Assembly (NCBI GenBank): GCA_035541735.1
Contig: DATKMS010000061.1
Location: 1-11,289, forward strand
DNA length: 11,289 bases
Direction of reading: 5' to 3'
Origin: DATKMS01 sp035541735
GTDB taxonomy: Bacteria; Desulfobacterota; Binatia; HRBIN30
Shown here: in pieces, positions 1 to 5,658 of the stretch
Layout: each line of letters begins with the position of its first letter
Position numbering within the stretch: position 1 is the stretch's first letter
Program-made: the position numbers and the translations under genes
Notes under the pieces: generated by a model
What the model was told of the DNA's origin: nothing
The model's input: the letters and a program-made list of their open reading frames with translations, nothing else
Databases searched by the model: none

Positions 1-69
1 CCCGGAAGCGGCTGCGGCGGAACCGCTTGCGGCTCGCCGCCCCGCGGGCGATGCGCGGGCGCTTCCGGG
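1..69. repeat. Nested inverted repeat able to form a three-way junction
   Basis: CCCGGAAGCG at 1-10 is perfectly complementary to 60-69. Inside, GCGGCG at 14-19 pairs with CGCCGC at 35-40, and CCCGCG at 41-46 pairs with CGCGGG at 54-59. Together these describe a closing helix with two inner helices. The pairing is the same on either strand, so strand is undecided. GC-rich sequence yields some pairing by chance, but the 10-bp closing helix is notable. Confidence 0.45.
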
Positions 70-109
70 AGCGATGGCGCCTGGGTCCCCAGGCGAAGCC
101 ACCGAGTGA
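2..109 (+). CDS. Possible C-terminal tail of an upstream gene (partial)
   Basis: An open frame enters from the left edge and ends at TGA 107-109. It encodes 35 residues rich in Ala, Pro, Gly and Glu (ending PGSPGEATE), like the disordered C-terminal tail of a larger protein. No domain is visible. The other two plus frames also stay open to about 135-141, so openness here says little in such GC-rich DNA. The same stretch forms strong inverted repeats (1-10 with 60-69), so it could instead be structured RNA, possibly read from the minus strand. The call is weak. Confidence 0.25.
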   Translation, partial: PEAAAAEPLAARRPAGDARALPGAMAPGSPGEATE

Positions 110-139
110 GTGGCGTGACGCATGTCACGCCGAGTGAGT
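104..139. repeat. Perfect 8-bp hairpin flanked by GAGTGAGT direct repeats
   Basis: GGCGTGAC (112-119) and GTCACGCC (124-131) form a perfect stem around the loop GCAT. The hairpin is bracketed by GAGTGAGT copies at 104-111 and 132-139. It follows the possible stop at 107-109, but no T-tract follows, so it is not a typical intrinsic terminator. The flanking direct repeats are unexplained. Confidence 0.5.
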
Positions 140-154
140 GATCACGCCGCCAGC

Positions 155-208
155 CGCACGTGGTGACCTCCGCGGTGCCGAGCGTACTCGGTGCCGCGGC
201 CACGTGCG
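155..208. repeat. Large two-tier hairpin
   Basis: An outer helix pairs 155-163 (CGCACGTGG) with 200-208 (CCACGTGCG). An inner helix pairs 170-182 with 187-199 around the 4-nt loop 183-186. A 6-nt bulge (164-169, TGACCT) lies on one side. Read as plus-strand RNA, the inner 13 bp are uninterrupted with two G-U wobbles. Read as minus-strand RNA, the same positions are two C-A mismatches. That mildly favours the plus strand, whereas the neighbouring mini-ORF (249-290) favours the minus strand. The bulge plus part of the outer helix (160-168) is also complementary to 255-263 inside the mini-ORF. Confidence 0.5.
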
Positions 209-226
209 TGGACGCCGCGTCGCCTC

Positions 227-244
227 ACCCATCACCCCATGGGT
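227..244. repeat. Small hairpin after the mini-ORF stop
   Basis: ACCCAT (227-232) pairs with ATGGGT (239-244) around a 6-nt loop, beginning 4 nt after the mini-ORF stop on the minus strand. No T-run follows, so it is not a clear terminator. It adds to the string of helices around the mini-ORF. Confidence 0.35.
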
Positions 245-248
245 TGAC

Positions 249-290
249 CTAGGGGGTCACCACCTCACAGCTCGCCAGACGTTTAGACAT
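249..290 (-). CDS. 13-codon mini-ORF (possible leader peptide)
   Basis: ATG at 290-288 opens a frame encoding MSKRLASCEVVTP and ends at TAG 251-249. The case for translation is the exceptional ribosome site just upstream (292-310) and its normal spacing, 10 nt from the AAGGAGG core to ATG. The peptide has one Cys and two basic residues and matches no family I can name. The codons for V-V-T (255-263) can pair with 160-168 in the large hairpin downstream, so ribosome occupancy could alter the fold. No downstream minus-strand gene lies in the window; any target would start beyond position 1. Alternatives are a coincidental ORF in a structured RNA or a small ribosomal peptide. Confidence 0.45.
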   Translation of the reverse strand: MSKRLASCEVVTP

Positions 291-291
291 T

Positions 292-310
292 GTTGGACCA
301 CCTCCTTTCT
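292..310 (-). promoter_or_regulatory. Hyper-extended Shine-Dalgarno of the mini-ORF
   Basis: The minus strand reads AGAAAGGAGGTGGTCCAAC. It can pair with the 16S rRNA 3' tail (GUUGGAUCACCUCCUUUCU in many bacteria) along all 19 nt, with one G-U wobble. Ordinary ribosome sites match 4-7 nt. A similar block, GAGGTGGT, recurs inside the mini-ORF codons. The site directly abuts a hairpin at 309-324. Confidence 0.6.
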
Positions 311-380
311 CGGCGCCCGCCGAGCGACGGGACCCGAACCCGTCCGTCGGATGCACGGCCGCCGACTGCCGGCCTCCGAC
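309..380. repeat. Tandem hairpins abutting the strong ribosome site
   Basis: Three stems follow one another. CTCGGCG/CGCCGAG is at 309-315/318-324. GACGGG/CCCGTC is at 326-331/339-344 with a 7-nt loop. GTCGGA/TCCGAC is at 346-351/375-380 and encloses GGCCG/CGGCC at 358-362/370-374. Read on the minus strand they form the 5' leader of the mini-ORF, and the last stem ends exactly where the AAAGGAGG core begins. This looks like an RNA leader, but its ligand or partner is unknown. Confidence 0.4.
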
Positions 381-513
381 CCGGTCCATCACCAGCCGCC
401 CCCGCATGAGCGGCCAGCAACCGTGGGGCGTGTGTCGACCCCGAACCGGACGCTTCTCTGATATCACCGTTGCTGCGCTCGCTCCAGCGAAAATGTTGGA
501 GTGTGGCAGCGTC

Positions 514-590
514 AGAGCGTGAGAGCGTGCTCGGCTTTCTCTACGGCTGGCACGCTCCCACGCTTTCCGCTCCCACGCTCTCACGCTATA
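514..590. repeat. Octamer-word inverted repeat element
   Basis: The left arm repeats AGCGTSAG-type words (about 509-530). The right arm repeats CACGCTCC/CACGCTCT words (about 551-588). A perfect 14-bp core pairs 516-529 (AGCGTGAGAGCGTG) with 574-587 (CACGCTCTCACGCT). It fills the spacer just ahead of the LeuD-like gene. The rest of the 381-513 stretch shows no gene; a possible extended -10 (TGATATCAC, 459-467) is the only other signal there. Confidence 0.6.
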
Positions 591-599
591 CGAAGTGCC

Positions 600-1109
600 G
601 TGGCCAAGTACGAAGATCTGCGCGGCAATGACGAGTCCTTGCTCGCCGTTACCGGGCGCGCCTGGGTCTTCGGCGATCAGGTCACGGGGCAGCAGGTCCT
701 GCCCACTGCGCACCTGGAACAGCCGCCGGCAGTCGCCAGCCCGTACGCTATGGCGCAGCTTGACCCGTGGTTTGCCCGCCGCGTCCAGGCGGGTGACTTC
801 ATCGTTGCCGGCAGCGGCTTCGCCGCCGATGCCACGCACCATAATGTCGCCGCGGTGCTCAAGGTGCTCGGCATCGGCGCGGTGATCGCCCGCTCCTTCG
901 GTCTCTCCTTCCTGCGCAACGCCATCCACATCGGGCTGCCGCCGCTGGTGGTGGAGGAAACCGCTGCCATCCGCACCGGCGACCGCCTGCGTGTCGACAT
1001 CGAGGCCCACATCGTCGCCAATCTGAGCTCTGGCGATCGCTACGTCATCCGCAACATCGATGATGACGCTTTGGCGATCCTGAGGAGGAGAGTGATCAGT
1101 AATCAGTAA
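600..1109 (+). CDS. LeuD/aconitase-swivel-like protein lacking the SSRE motif
   Basis: The 169-aa product resembles the small (swivel) subunit of 3-isopropylmalate dehydratase. It shares an N-terminal RAWVFGDQV segment, LDPWFARRVQAGDFIVAG (55-71), GAVIARSF (93-100) and FLRNAIHIGLPPL (104-116), in the usual order and near the usual length. LeuD and aconitase carry FGCGSSREHA after the AG(K/x)NF turn, with the Ser and Arg needed for substrate handling. Here that segment reads FAADATHHNV (74-83). The upstream NTDxIIP segment is also altered (VTGQQVLP). Normal hydro-lyase activity is therefore doubtful. GTG at 600 is preferred because the extension to 501 is translated word-repeat DNA; no good ribosome site is seen. 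No large subunit is visible. The final residues VISNQ and stop TAA (1107-1109) come from the ATCAGTA repeat. Confidence 0.75.
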   Translation: MAKYEDLRGNDESLLAVTGRAWVFGDQVTGQQVLPTAHLEQPPAVASPYAMAQLDPWFARRVQAGDFIVAGSGFAADATHHNVAAVLKVLGIGAVIARSFGLSFLRNAIHIGLPPLVVEETAAIRTGDRLRVDIEAHIVANLSSGDRYVIRNIDDDALAILRRRVISNQ

Positions 1110-1183
1110 TCAGTCATCAGTATATTCAGTGGCTGCCAACGTCCTCACGCTCACTGATCACTGACTACTGATTACTCATCACT
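1091..1183. repeat. ATCAGTA heptamer inverted-repeat element, copy 1
   Basis: The left arm is a tandem of ATCAGTA-type heptamers (1095-1122). The right arm is the degenerate complement (about 1151-1180). Positions 1098-1120 pair with 1154-1176 at 21 of 23 bases around a 33-nt loop. Further TCACTGG-like words follow to about 1208. The element overlaps the end of the LeuD-like gene and supplies its TAA stop. A second copy lies at 9771-9868. Confidence 0.8.
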
Positions 1184-1212
1184 GGTGTCACTGGTCACCG
1201 GTCACTTCCCTC

Positions 1213-1221
1213 TGATATCGT
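1213..1221 (+). promoter_or_regulatory. Candidate extended -10 promoter for pyrD
   Basis: TGATATCGT fits the extended -10 form TGnTATNNT. It would start transcription near 1228, about 17 nt before the pyrD ATG. No -35 match is seen at the usual spacing. The decamer CTCTGATATC (1210-1219) also occurs at 456-465 upstream of the LeuD-like gene. Confidence 0.3.
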
Positions 1222-1244
1222 GCGCCGCACCGCCAGGCAAAGCG

Positions 1245-2336
1245 ATGACTCAATTTCCCTACCGCGTCCTTCGAGCCGCCCTCTTCCGCCTTGATCCCGA
1301 ACAGGCTCACAACGGCGTCTTGCGCCTCCTGGTGGTGGCGGAACAGCTGCTGGCACGGCATGCGCCACGGCCGTGGACCCACCCTGCCCTCAGCCAACGG
1401 ATCTGGAACGTCGACTTTGGCAACCCCGTGGGCCTAGCCGCCGGCTTCGACAAGGACGCACGCGCCCCGCACGTGTGGCCGTTGCTCGGCTTCGGCTTCG
1501 CCGAACTCGGAACCGTCACCGCGCACGCGCAGCCCGGCAATCCGCGCCCGCGCCTGTTTCGCCTGCCGGCCGACGGCGCACTCATCAATCGGCTCGGCTT
1601 CAACAACAGCGGCGCCGATGCGGTCGCCGCACGCCTGGCGCGTCTGCAAGGCGTCGGCGCGCCGTCCCTCCCGCTCGGCATCAACATTGGCAAGTCACGC
1701 AGCACGCCGCTGGAGCAAGCGGGGAACGACTACGTGTACAGCTTCCGGCATCTGGCGGCGTTTGCCGACTATGTCGTGATCAACGTCAGCTCGCCCAACA
1801 CGCCCGGTTTGCGCGACCTGCAAGCCGAGGAGCAATTGCGTCAGCTGCTCGCGGTCCTGGCGGCTGAAAACGCTGCATGGGCACAAGAACAAGGGCGCGC
1901 ACCGCGGCCGTTGCTCATCAAGGTCGCCCCCGATCTGACCGACGAGGCACTCGCCAGTATCGTCAATGTGGCCCGCGCCGGCGGTGCCGCCGGTCTGGTC
2001 GCCACCAACACCACCATCTGCCGTGATGGCCTCACGACTCCGATCGACGAGGCCGGAGGCCTCAGTGGTGCACCGCTACGTGAGCGTGCTACCGCCGTGG
2101 TGCGGACGCTCTTCCGCCTTGCCGGCGACCGGCTGCCGATCATCGGCGTGGGCGGCGTCTTCTCGGCCGCAGATGCCTATGCCAAGATCCGTGCGGGAGC
2201 GGCGCTGGTGCAGCTGTATACCGGCATGATCTACGAAGGGCCGCGGGTCGCCTCCCGCATCGCCCGCGGCCTCGTCGAGCTGTTGGCGCGCGACGGCTAC
2301 GCACACATCGGCGAAGCGATCGGCAAGGACGCGTGA
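1245..2336 (+). CDS. pyrD: Dihydroorotate dehydrogenase (quinone), class 2
   Basis: This membrane-associated FMN enzyme oxidises dihydroorotate to orotate with quinone as acceptor, the fourth step of pyrimidine synthesis. From ATG 1245 the protein is 363 aa, slightly longer than the E. coli enzyme. Visible family segments, in order, are AAGFDKDA (65-72), the LGFNNSG stretch (117-123), INIGKS (146-151), the catalytic-loop NVSSPNTPGLR (180-190) with the class 2 Ser, LIKVAPDLTDEA (224-235), TNTT (254-257) and GVGGVFSAADAYAKIRAGA (301-319) for phosphate binding. The N-terminal helix region (about 1-40) suits the class 2 quinone/membrane domain. The frame is open back to 1185, but the ATG at 1245 fits the family N-terminus (YRVLRAALFRLDPEQAH). 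The next gene begins 39 nt downstream. Confidence 0.96.
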   Translation: MTQFPYRVLRAALFRLDPEQAHNGVLRLLVVAEQLLARHAPRPWTHPALSQRIWNVDFGNPVGLAAGFDKDARAPHVWPLLGFGFAELGTVTAHAQPGNPRPRLFRLPADGALINRLGFNNSGADAVAARLARLQGVGAPSLPLGINIGKSRSTPLEQAGNDYVYSFRHLAAFADYVVINVSSPNTPGLRDLQAEEQLRQLLAVLAAENAAWAQEQGRAPRPLLIKVAPDLTDEALASIVNVARAGGAAGLVATNTTICRDGLTTPIDEAGGLSGAPLRERATAVVRTLFRLAGDRLPIIGVGGVFSAADAYAKIRAGAALVQLYTGMIYEGPRVASRIARGLVELLARDGYAHIGEAIGKDA

Positions 2337-2375
2337 GGTTCAGAAACCGCTGCTGTCGAGGCACTCGGCACCCGC

Positions 2376-4367
2376 ATGGCTGAAGGCGTACTGCTTCGCG
2401 ACCTCGTCGTCCTGTTCGCCGCGGCGCTGCCGATCGTCGTCGTCTTCCAGCGGCTGCACGTGCCGACCGTCGTCGGCTTCCTGGTCGCCGGTGTCGTCAT
2501 CGGTCCGCATGGTGCCGGGCTGATCGCCGACACCGCCGAGGTCGACAGCCTCGCGGCCCTGGGAGTCGTACCGTTGCTGTTCGTCGTCGGGTTGGAGCTG
2601 TCGTTCCGGCAACTGGCGCGCCAGCGTCGTATTGTCGTCGTTGCCGGCGCGCTACAGGTGTTCCTCACCGGTGCGCTGGCAGCGGCGGCAGGGTTGGCAG
2701 CAGGATTTCCCGTAGCCGAGTCGCTCGTCCTCGGTTTCGTCATCGTGCACTCGAGCACCGTGGTCGTCTTGCAGGTGTTGGCACAGCGTGGCGAGCTCGA
2801 CGCGCCGCACGGCCGCATTGCCGTGGGCATCCTGCTGATTCAGGACCTCTCCTTCGTTCCGATGATCCTGCTGACGCGTTTGCTGGCCACGCCAGCTGCA
2901 GCTTCGTGGCTGGCGATCATGCTGGTGCTGGCAAAGGCGGCCGCAGCCATCGGCATCATCGTATTGCTGGCGGTCTTGGTGATGCCGACGGTCTTGCGGC
3001 ACGTGGTGCAGCTGCGCAGCCGCGAGTTGTTCACGGGCGCCATCGTGTTGTTTTGCCTGGGCACCGCCTGGCTGGCCTCGCAGCTCGGTCTGTCGCTCGC
3101 GCTCGGCGCGCTGATCGCCGGCCTGGTGATCTCGGAATCGGAATACAGCCACCAGGCGGTGGCCGACATCCTGCCGTTTCGTGATGCGTTCAACAGCATC
3201 TTCTTCATCTCCATCGGCATGCTGCTGCGCGTCGATTTCCTGCGCGCTCATTTCGTCGGCATTGTCACCCTGGCGGTTGGCGTCATGATCTTCAAGGCAC
3301 TCCTCCTGCCGCTGGCGATCCTGCCCGTCTACCGGTCGTTGCGTGTGGCGCTGCTGACAGCGCTGTCACTGGCTGCAGTCGGTGAGCTGTCGTTCGTCCT
3401 CGCCCGCTTCGCACAGCCCCTGGGGCTGCTGCCGCCGGCGCACTCCGAGTGGTTCATCGCCGTCGCCGTGGTAACGATGTTGGCCTCGCCGTTTGTCATC
3501 GAGGCGGCACCGGCGCTCACTACGCGCCTGCTGGCGCTGCTCGGAACCAGGGATGTGACGCCCGCACCGGAGCGGCAGGCGGCGCGGAACCACGTGCTGA
3601 TCATCGGCTACGGGCTCAACGGCGAGAACCTGGCGCACGTGCTGCGGCAGACGGGGCTGCCGTATCTCGTCTTGGAACTGAATCCGGACCGCACGGCGGC
3701 AGCCCGCAGCCGTGGTGAACCGGTGCTCTACGGCGACGCGACGCGGCCGGCGGTCCTCGCTGAAGCCGGCGTCGGCGCCGCGCAGGTCATCGTCGTTGCC
3801 ATCTCGGACCGGCTAGCCACGCGGCGTATCGTGGCACTGGCACGCCAGCACAGCCCACAGGTTCCGATCATCGTGCGAACGCGCTACGTTGCCGAGATGG
3901 ACGATCTGCGGCGCCTCGGCGCCACCGAGGTCATCCCCGAGGAGTTCGAGACATCCGTCGAGATCTTCGCGCGCGTCCTGCGGCGCTTGCGCGTGCCACG
4001 CAACGTCATCGCCGTGCAAATCGACTTGATTCGCCAGCAAGGGTACAGCATGCTGCGCGGCCTGGCGCTGCCGCGGCAGACTCTCGATCAGCTCGGCGAC
4101 ATCCTTGCGGCGACGACCACCGAGAGCTTCATGGTGCCCCGCACCTCGCCGGCGGTGGGCCGCTCAATCCGCGACCTGCAGCTGCGCAAGCAGACGGGCG
4201 TGACCATCATTGCCGTGGTGCGTGGTGGACAGCCGCTGACCAATCCGGCGCCGGATCTGCAGATTCACGGCGGCGACATTCTCGTCATGGTGGGCAATCA
4301 TGCGCAGCTGGACCAGGCCCTGCTGCAGTTGGGCGAGGCCCCGGCAACGGAGGCAGCACCGGCGTGA
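2376..4367 (+). CDS. Kef-type CPA2 cation:proton antiporter with TrkA-N and TrkA-C
   Basis: This inner-membrane antiporter probably exchanges K+ (or Na+) for H+. Residues 1-390 form about 12 hydrophobic segments of the Na+/H+ exchanger fold, with the Kef-like HSSTVVVLQVLAQRGE (125-140), the ILLIQDL motif around 152-158 and SESEYSHQ (253-260). A TrkA-N/RCK Rossmann domain starts at about 405, with GYGLNGE (411-417, GxGxxG) and YGDAT (452-456). A TrkA-C-like domain occupies about 570-650. The 663 aa match the antiporter-plus-RCK-N-plus-RCK-C layout. The RCK domain suggests nucleotide gating. Substrate and gating ligand cannot be read from sequence. It lies 39 nt after pyrD with no terminator between, and its stop overlaps the next start (GTGA). 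Confidence 0.92.
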   Translation: MAEGVLLRDLVVLFAAALPIVVVFQRLHVPTVVGFLVAGVVIGPHGAGLIADTAEVDSLAALGVVPLLFVVGLELSFRQLARQRRIVVVAGALQVFLTGALAAAAGLAAGFPVAESLVLGFVIVHSSTVVVLQVLAQRGELDAPHGRIAVGILLIQDLSFVPMILLTRLLATPAAASWLAIMLVLAKAAAAIGIIVLLAVLVMPTVLRHVVQLRSRELFTGAIVLFCLGTAWLASQLGLSLALGALIAGLVISESEYSHQAVADILPFRDAFNSIFFISIGMLLRVDFLRAHFVGIVTLAVGVMIFKALLLPLAILPVYRSLRVALLTALSLAAVGELSFVLARFAQPLGLLPPAHSEWFIAVAVVTMLASPFVIEAAPALTTRLLALLGTRDVTPAPERQAARNHVLIIGYGLNGENLAHVLRQTGLPYLVLELNPDRTAAARSRGEPVLYGDATRPAVLAEAGVGAAQVIVVAISDRLATRRIVALARQHSPQVPIIVRTRYVAEMDDLRRLGATEVIPEEFETSVEIFARVLRRLRVPRNVIAVQIDLIRQQGYSMLRGLALPRQTLDQLGDILAATTTESFMVPRTSPAVGRSIRDLQLRKQTGVTIIAVVRGGQPLTNPAPDLQIHGGDILVMVGNHAQLDQALLQLGEAPATEAAPA

Positions 4368-4675
4368 TTGGGATCATTCTCGGCCTCACGGTGCTGGTGG
4401 CGGTGATCGCCGTCGGCATCCGGCGCGTGCAACGCATCCGCAGCGCCCGCCGCCGCCCGGGGGCGACGATCCATTTGCCGGTCACCGTGAGCAGCTTCGA
4501 CGAGATCGATGCAGCCGTGCAGGGACGCAGGTGCTGGTGCGGCGGGACGCTGTCAGTCGCCGGCGAGACCTCGCGTGCCCTCGGCGAGCGGCGCTTCCGC
4601 ATCGCCCGGCTGGTGTGCGTCGAGTGCGAGCGTGATGAGCTGATGTACTTCGACGTCACCGCGGTCTTCCATTGA
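4364..4675 (+). CDS. Small membrane-anchored Cys4 (zinc-ribbon-like) protein
   Basis: This 103-aa protein starts at GTG 4364, overlapping the antiporter stop by 4 nt, which implies translational coupling. Residues 2-19 form one hydrophobic helix, followed by a very basic stretch (RRVQRIRSARRR) that predicts a cytoplasmic C-terminal domain. Two Cys pairs, CWC (57-59) and CVEC (85-88), lie 25 residues apart, as in a compact zinc-ribbon, with an acidic FDEIDAA segment before them. I recognise no named family. Its position suggests a partner or regulator of the antiporter, but nothing in the protein proves this. The 61-nt gap after it separates it from the next cluster. Confidence 0.75.
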   Translation: MIGIILGLTVLVAVIAVGIRRVQRIRSARRRPGATIHLPVTVSSFDEIDAAVQGRRCWCGGTLSVAGETSRALGERRFRIARLVCVECERDELMYFDVTAVFH

Positions 4676-4690
4676 CGTTGCCAGTTTGCC

Positions 4691-4719
4691 TTGCCACTTG
4701 GCTGTGGTACGGCTGTCAT
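4691..4719 (+). promoter_or_regulatory. Candidate sigma70-type promoter
   Basis: TTGCCA (4691-4696) and TGTCAT (4714-4719) are separated by 17 nt, matching 5/6 and 4/6 of consensus. Transcription would begin near 4726, close to the TTG start at 4737 and partly removing its ribosome site. That tension lowers confidence. Other TTGACG/TTGCCA hexamers lie just upstream without good -10 partners. Confidence 0.25.
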
Positions 4720-4722
4720 GAG

Positions 4723-4727
4723 AAGGA
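4723..4727 (+). promoter_or_regulatory. Ribosome site supporting the TTG start at 4737
   Basis: AAGGA lies 9 nt before TTG 4737. An in-frame TGA at 4719-4721 excludes any longer start, and no ATG or GTG lies between, so this site decides the TTG call for the GGCT-like gene. Confidence 0.55.
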
Positions 4728-4736
4728 TGCGTCGCG

Positions 4737-5654
4737 TTGCCGCCTGATCTCCACTCCTCCGACATCGTCGTGATCGGCTACGGCTCACTACTGAGCGGGC
4801 TGGGCCTGCAGCCGTTTGGCCGGCTGCGCGTCCACCGCGCCACACGCGTGGCGCTGGTGAACGCCCGCCGCGGCTTTGGAAAGTTCTCCCAGCACGGTGA
4901 CCGTTTCGCGATGGTGCTGGAGCCGCTGCGCAGCACTGAGCCGCTGCAGGCACAAACACTGGCTGCTGAGGCGCCACCGACTGATACCCCTGAGGGAATT
5001 GCGTTCTGGGTGCGTCCCAACGACCTGGCGCGTCTGAGCGATCGCGAAGGCTACAGTAGCGGCGCCATGCAGCGCTTGCGTCAGGAAGCGACGGCACGGC
5101 AGCAAGATGTGGCCGCGTTTTTGTGGTCCCTACTCGAAGCGGTGGCGTTCGACAGCGGCGCGTACCACGAGCGGCTGTTCAAGCTGATCCGCTATACCTC
5201 GCCGCACTACATTCCGCACCCGGTGCGACTGAACGCCGCGCAACTGGCGCTCACCTTCGTGGCGCCGGGCCGCGAGGGCAGCGGCTCGCCCACGGTCGTG
5301 CCCGTACGCGTGCGCACCGGCACCGTCGAGTTGATGAGCGCACAGGAGGCGTGGCGGCGCAAACCCAACCCGACCCAGCTCGCGTATTTTTCCGCCTGCC
5401 TGCTCGGTGGCGTGCATGGGGTCGGTATTCACGACCTGGTGCTGCCGCTGGCCGACGACCCGCGACTCTCCGAGCGCCTGCGCGCGACGCTGCGAACGGA
5501 ACAGCAACACGAACTGCCGCGCTTTCTCGACATGACTGGCCTCGACCACGGCAGCTACTGGACGTGCTTCGGCCCGCCGACGCACGGCGTGCGGCGCAGC
5601 GGGCTGGAGGATTTCATGAGCGGACGGAACGATCGGCGGTCCGCCCTCGGGTGA
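4737..5654 (+). CDS. Gamma-glutamylcyclotransferase-like protein
   Basis: The 305-aa protein has the GGCT-fold substrate loop IGYGSLLSG (13-21) near the N-terminus. At 87-110 it has a segment like the family's VxxxxLxxLDxREGYxxG, read here as WVRPNDLARLSDREGYSSG, so Glu104 is the likely catalytic acid/base. Enzymes of this fold release 5-oxoproline from gamma-glutamyl amines, peptides or glutathione. It is clearly longer than typical GGCTs (about 150-200 aa). Residues about 140-305 add a domain I do not recognise, with HYIPHPVRLN and GVHGVGIHDLVLP stretches, so the true substrate is open. It starts a compact cluster: the pterin gene begins 4 nt after its stop. Start TTG 4737 is supported by AAGGA 9 nt upstream. 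Confidence 0.7.
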   Translation: MPPDLHSSDIVVIGYGSLLSGLGLQPFGRLRVHRATRVALVNARRGFGKFSQHGDRFAMVLEPLRSTEPLQAQTLAAEAPPTDTPEGIAFWVRPNDLARLSDREGYSSGAMQRLRQEATARQQDVAAFLWSLLEAVAFDSGAYHERLFKLIRYTSPHYIPHPVRLNAAQLALTFVAPGREGSGSPTVVPVRVRTGTVELMSAQEAWRRKPNPTQLAYFSACLLGGVHGVGIHDLVLPLADDPRLSERLRATLRTEQQHELPRFLDMTGLDHGSYWTCFGPPTHGVRRSGLEDFMSGRNDRRSALG

Positions 5655-5658
5655 ACGG

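Noticed and set aside
125..232. Minus-strand 36-codon ORF after the mini-ORF
   Set aside because: Arg/Pro-rich product, no ribosome site, and it overlaps the large hairpin, so coding is unlikely.
292..310. Apparent 16S rRNA 3' end on the plus strand
   Set aside because: GTTGGACCACCTCCTTTCT matches a 16S tail, but no helix 45 or other rRNA sequence precedes it. It is better explained as the complement of a long minus-strand ribosome site.
326..344. tRNA T-arm-like hairpin
   Set aside because: The loop TTCGGGT (minus strand) lacks the conserved A58, and no acceptor, D or anticodon arms surround it.
138..461. Plus-strand 107-codon open frame
   Set aside because: Arg/Pro-rich product typical of non-coding GC-rich DNA; no ribosome site, and it crosses the structured hairpins.
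501..599. N-terminal extension of the LeuD-like gene
   Set aside because: The residues are translated word-repeat DNA and do not match the family; GTG 600 fits the family start.
249..1010. Minus-strand 253-codon open frame
   Set aside because: Antisense to the LeuD-like gene; its translation has no family features. Only its last 13 codons, with their own ribosome site, are retained as the mini-ORF.
1091..1183. CRISPR-like array
   Set aside because: Repeats are 7 nt and contiguous, with no spacers of regular length, and no cas genes are present.
1185..1244. N-terminal extension of PyrD
   Set aside because: It lies in the tail of the repeat element; ATG 1245 matches the usual class 2 start.
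2652..3251. Minus-strand 199-codon open frame
   Set aside because: Antisense shadow of the antiporter gene; low-complexity polar product without motifs.
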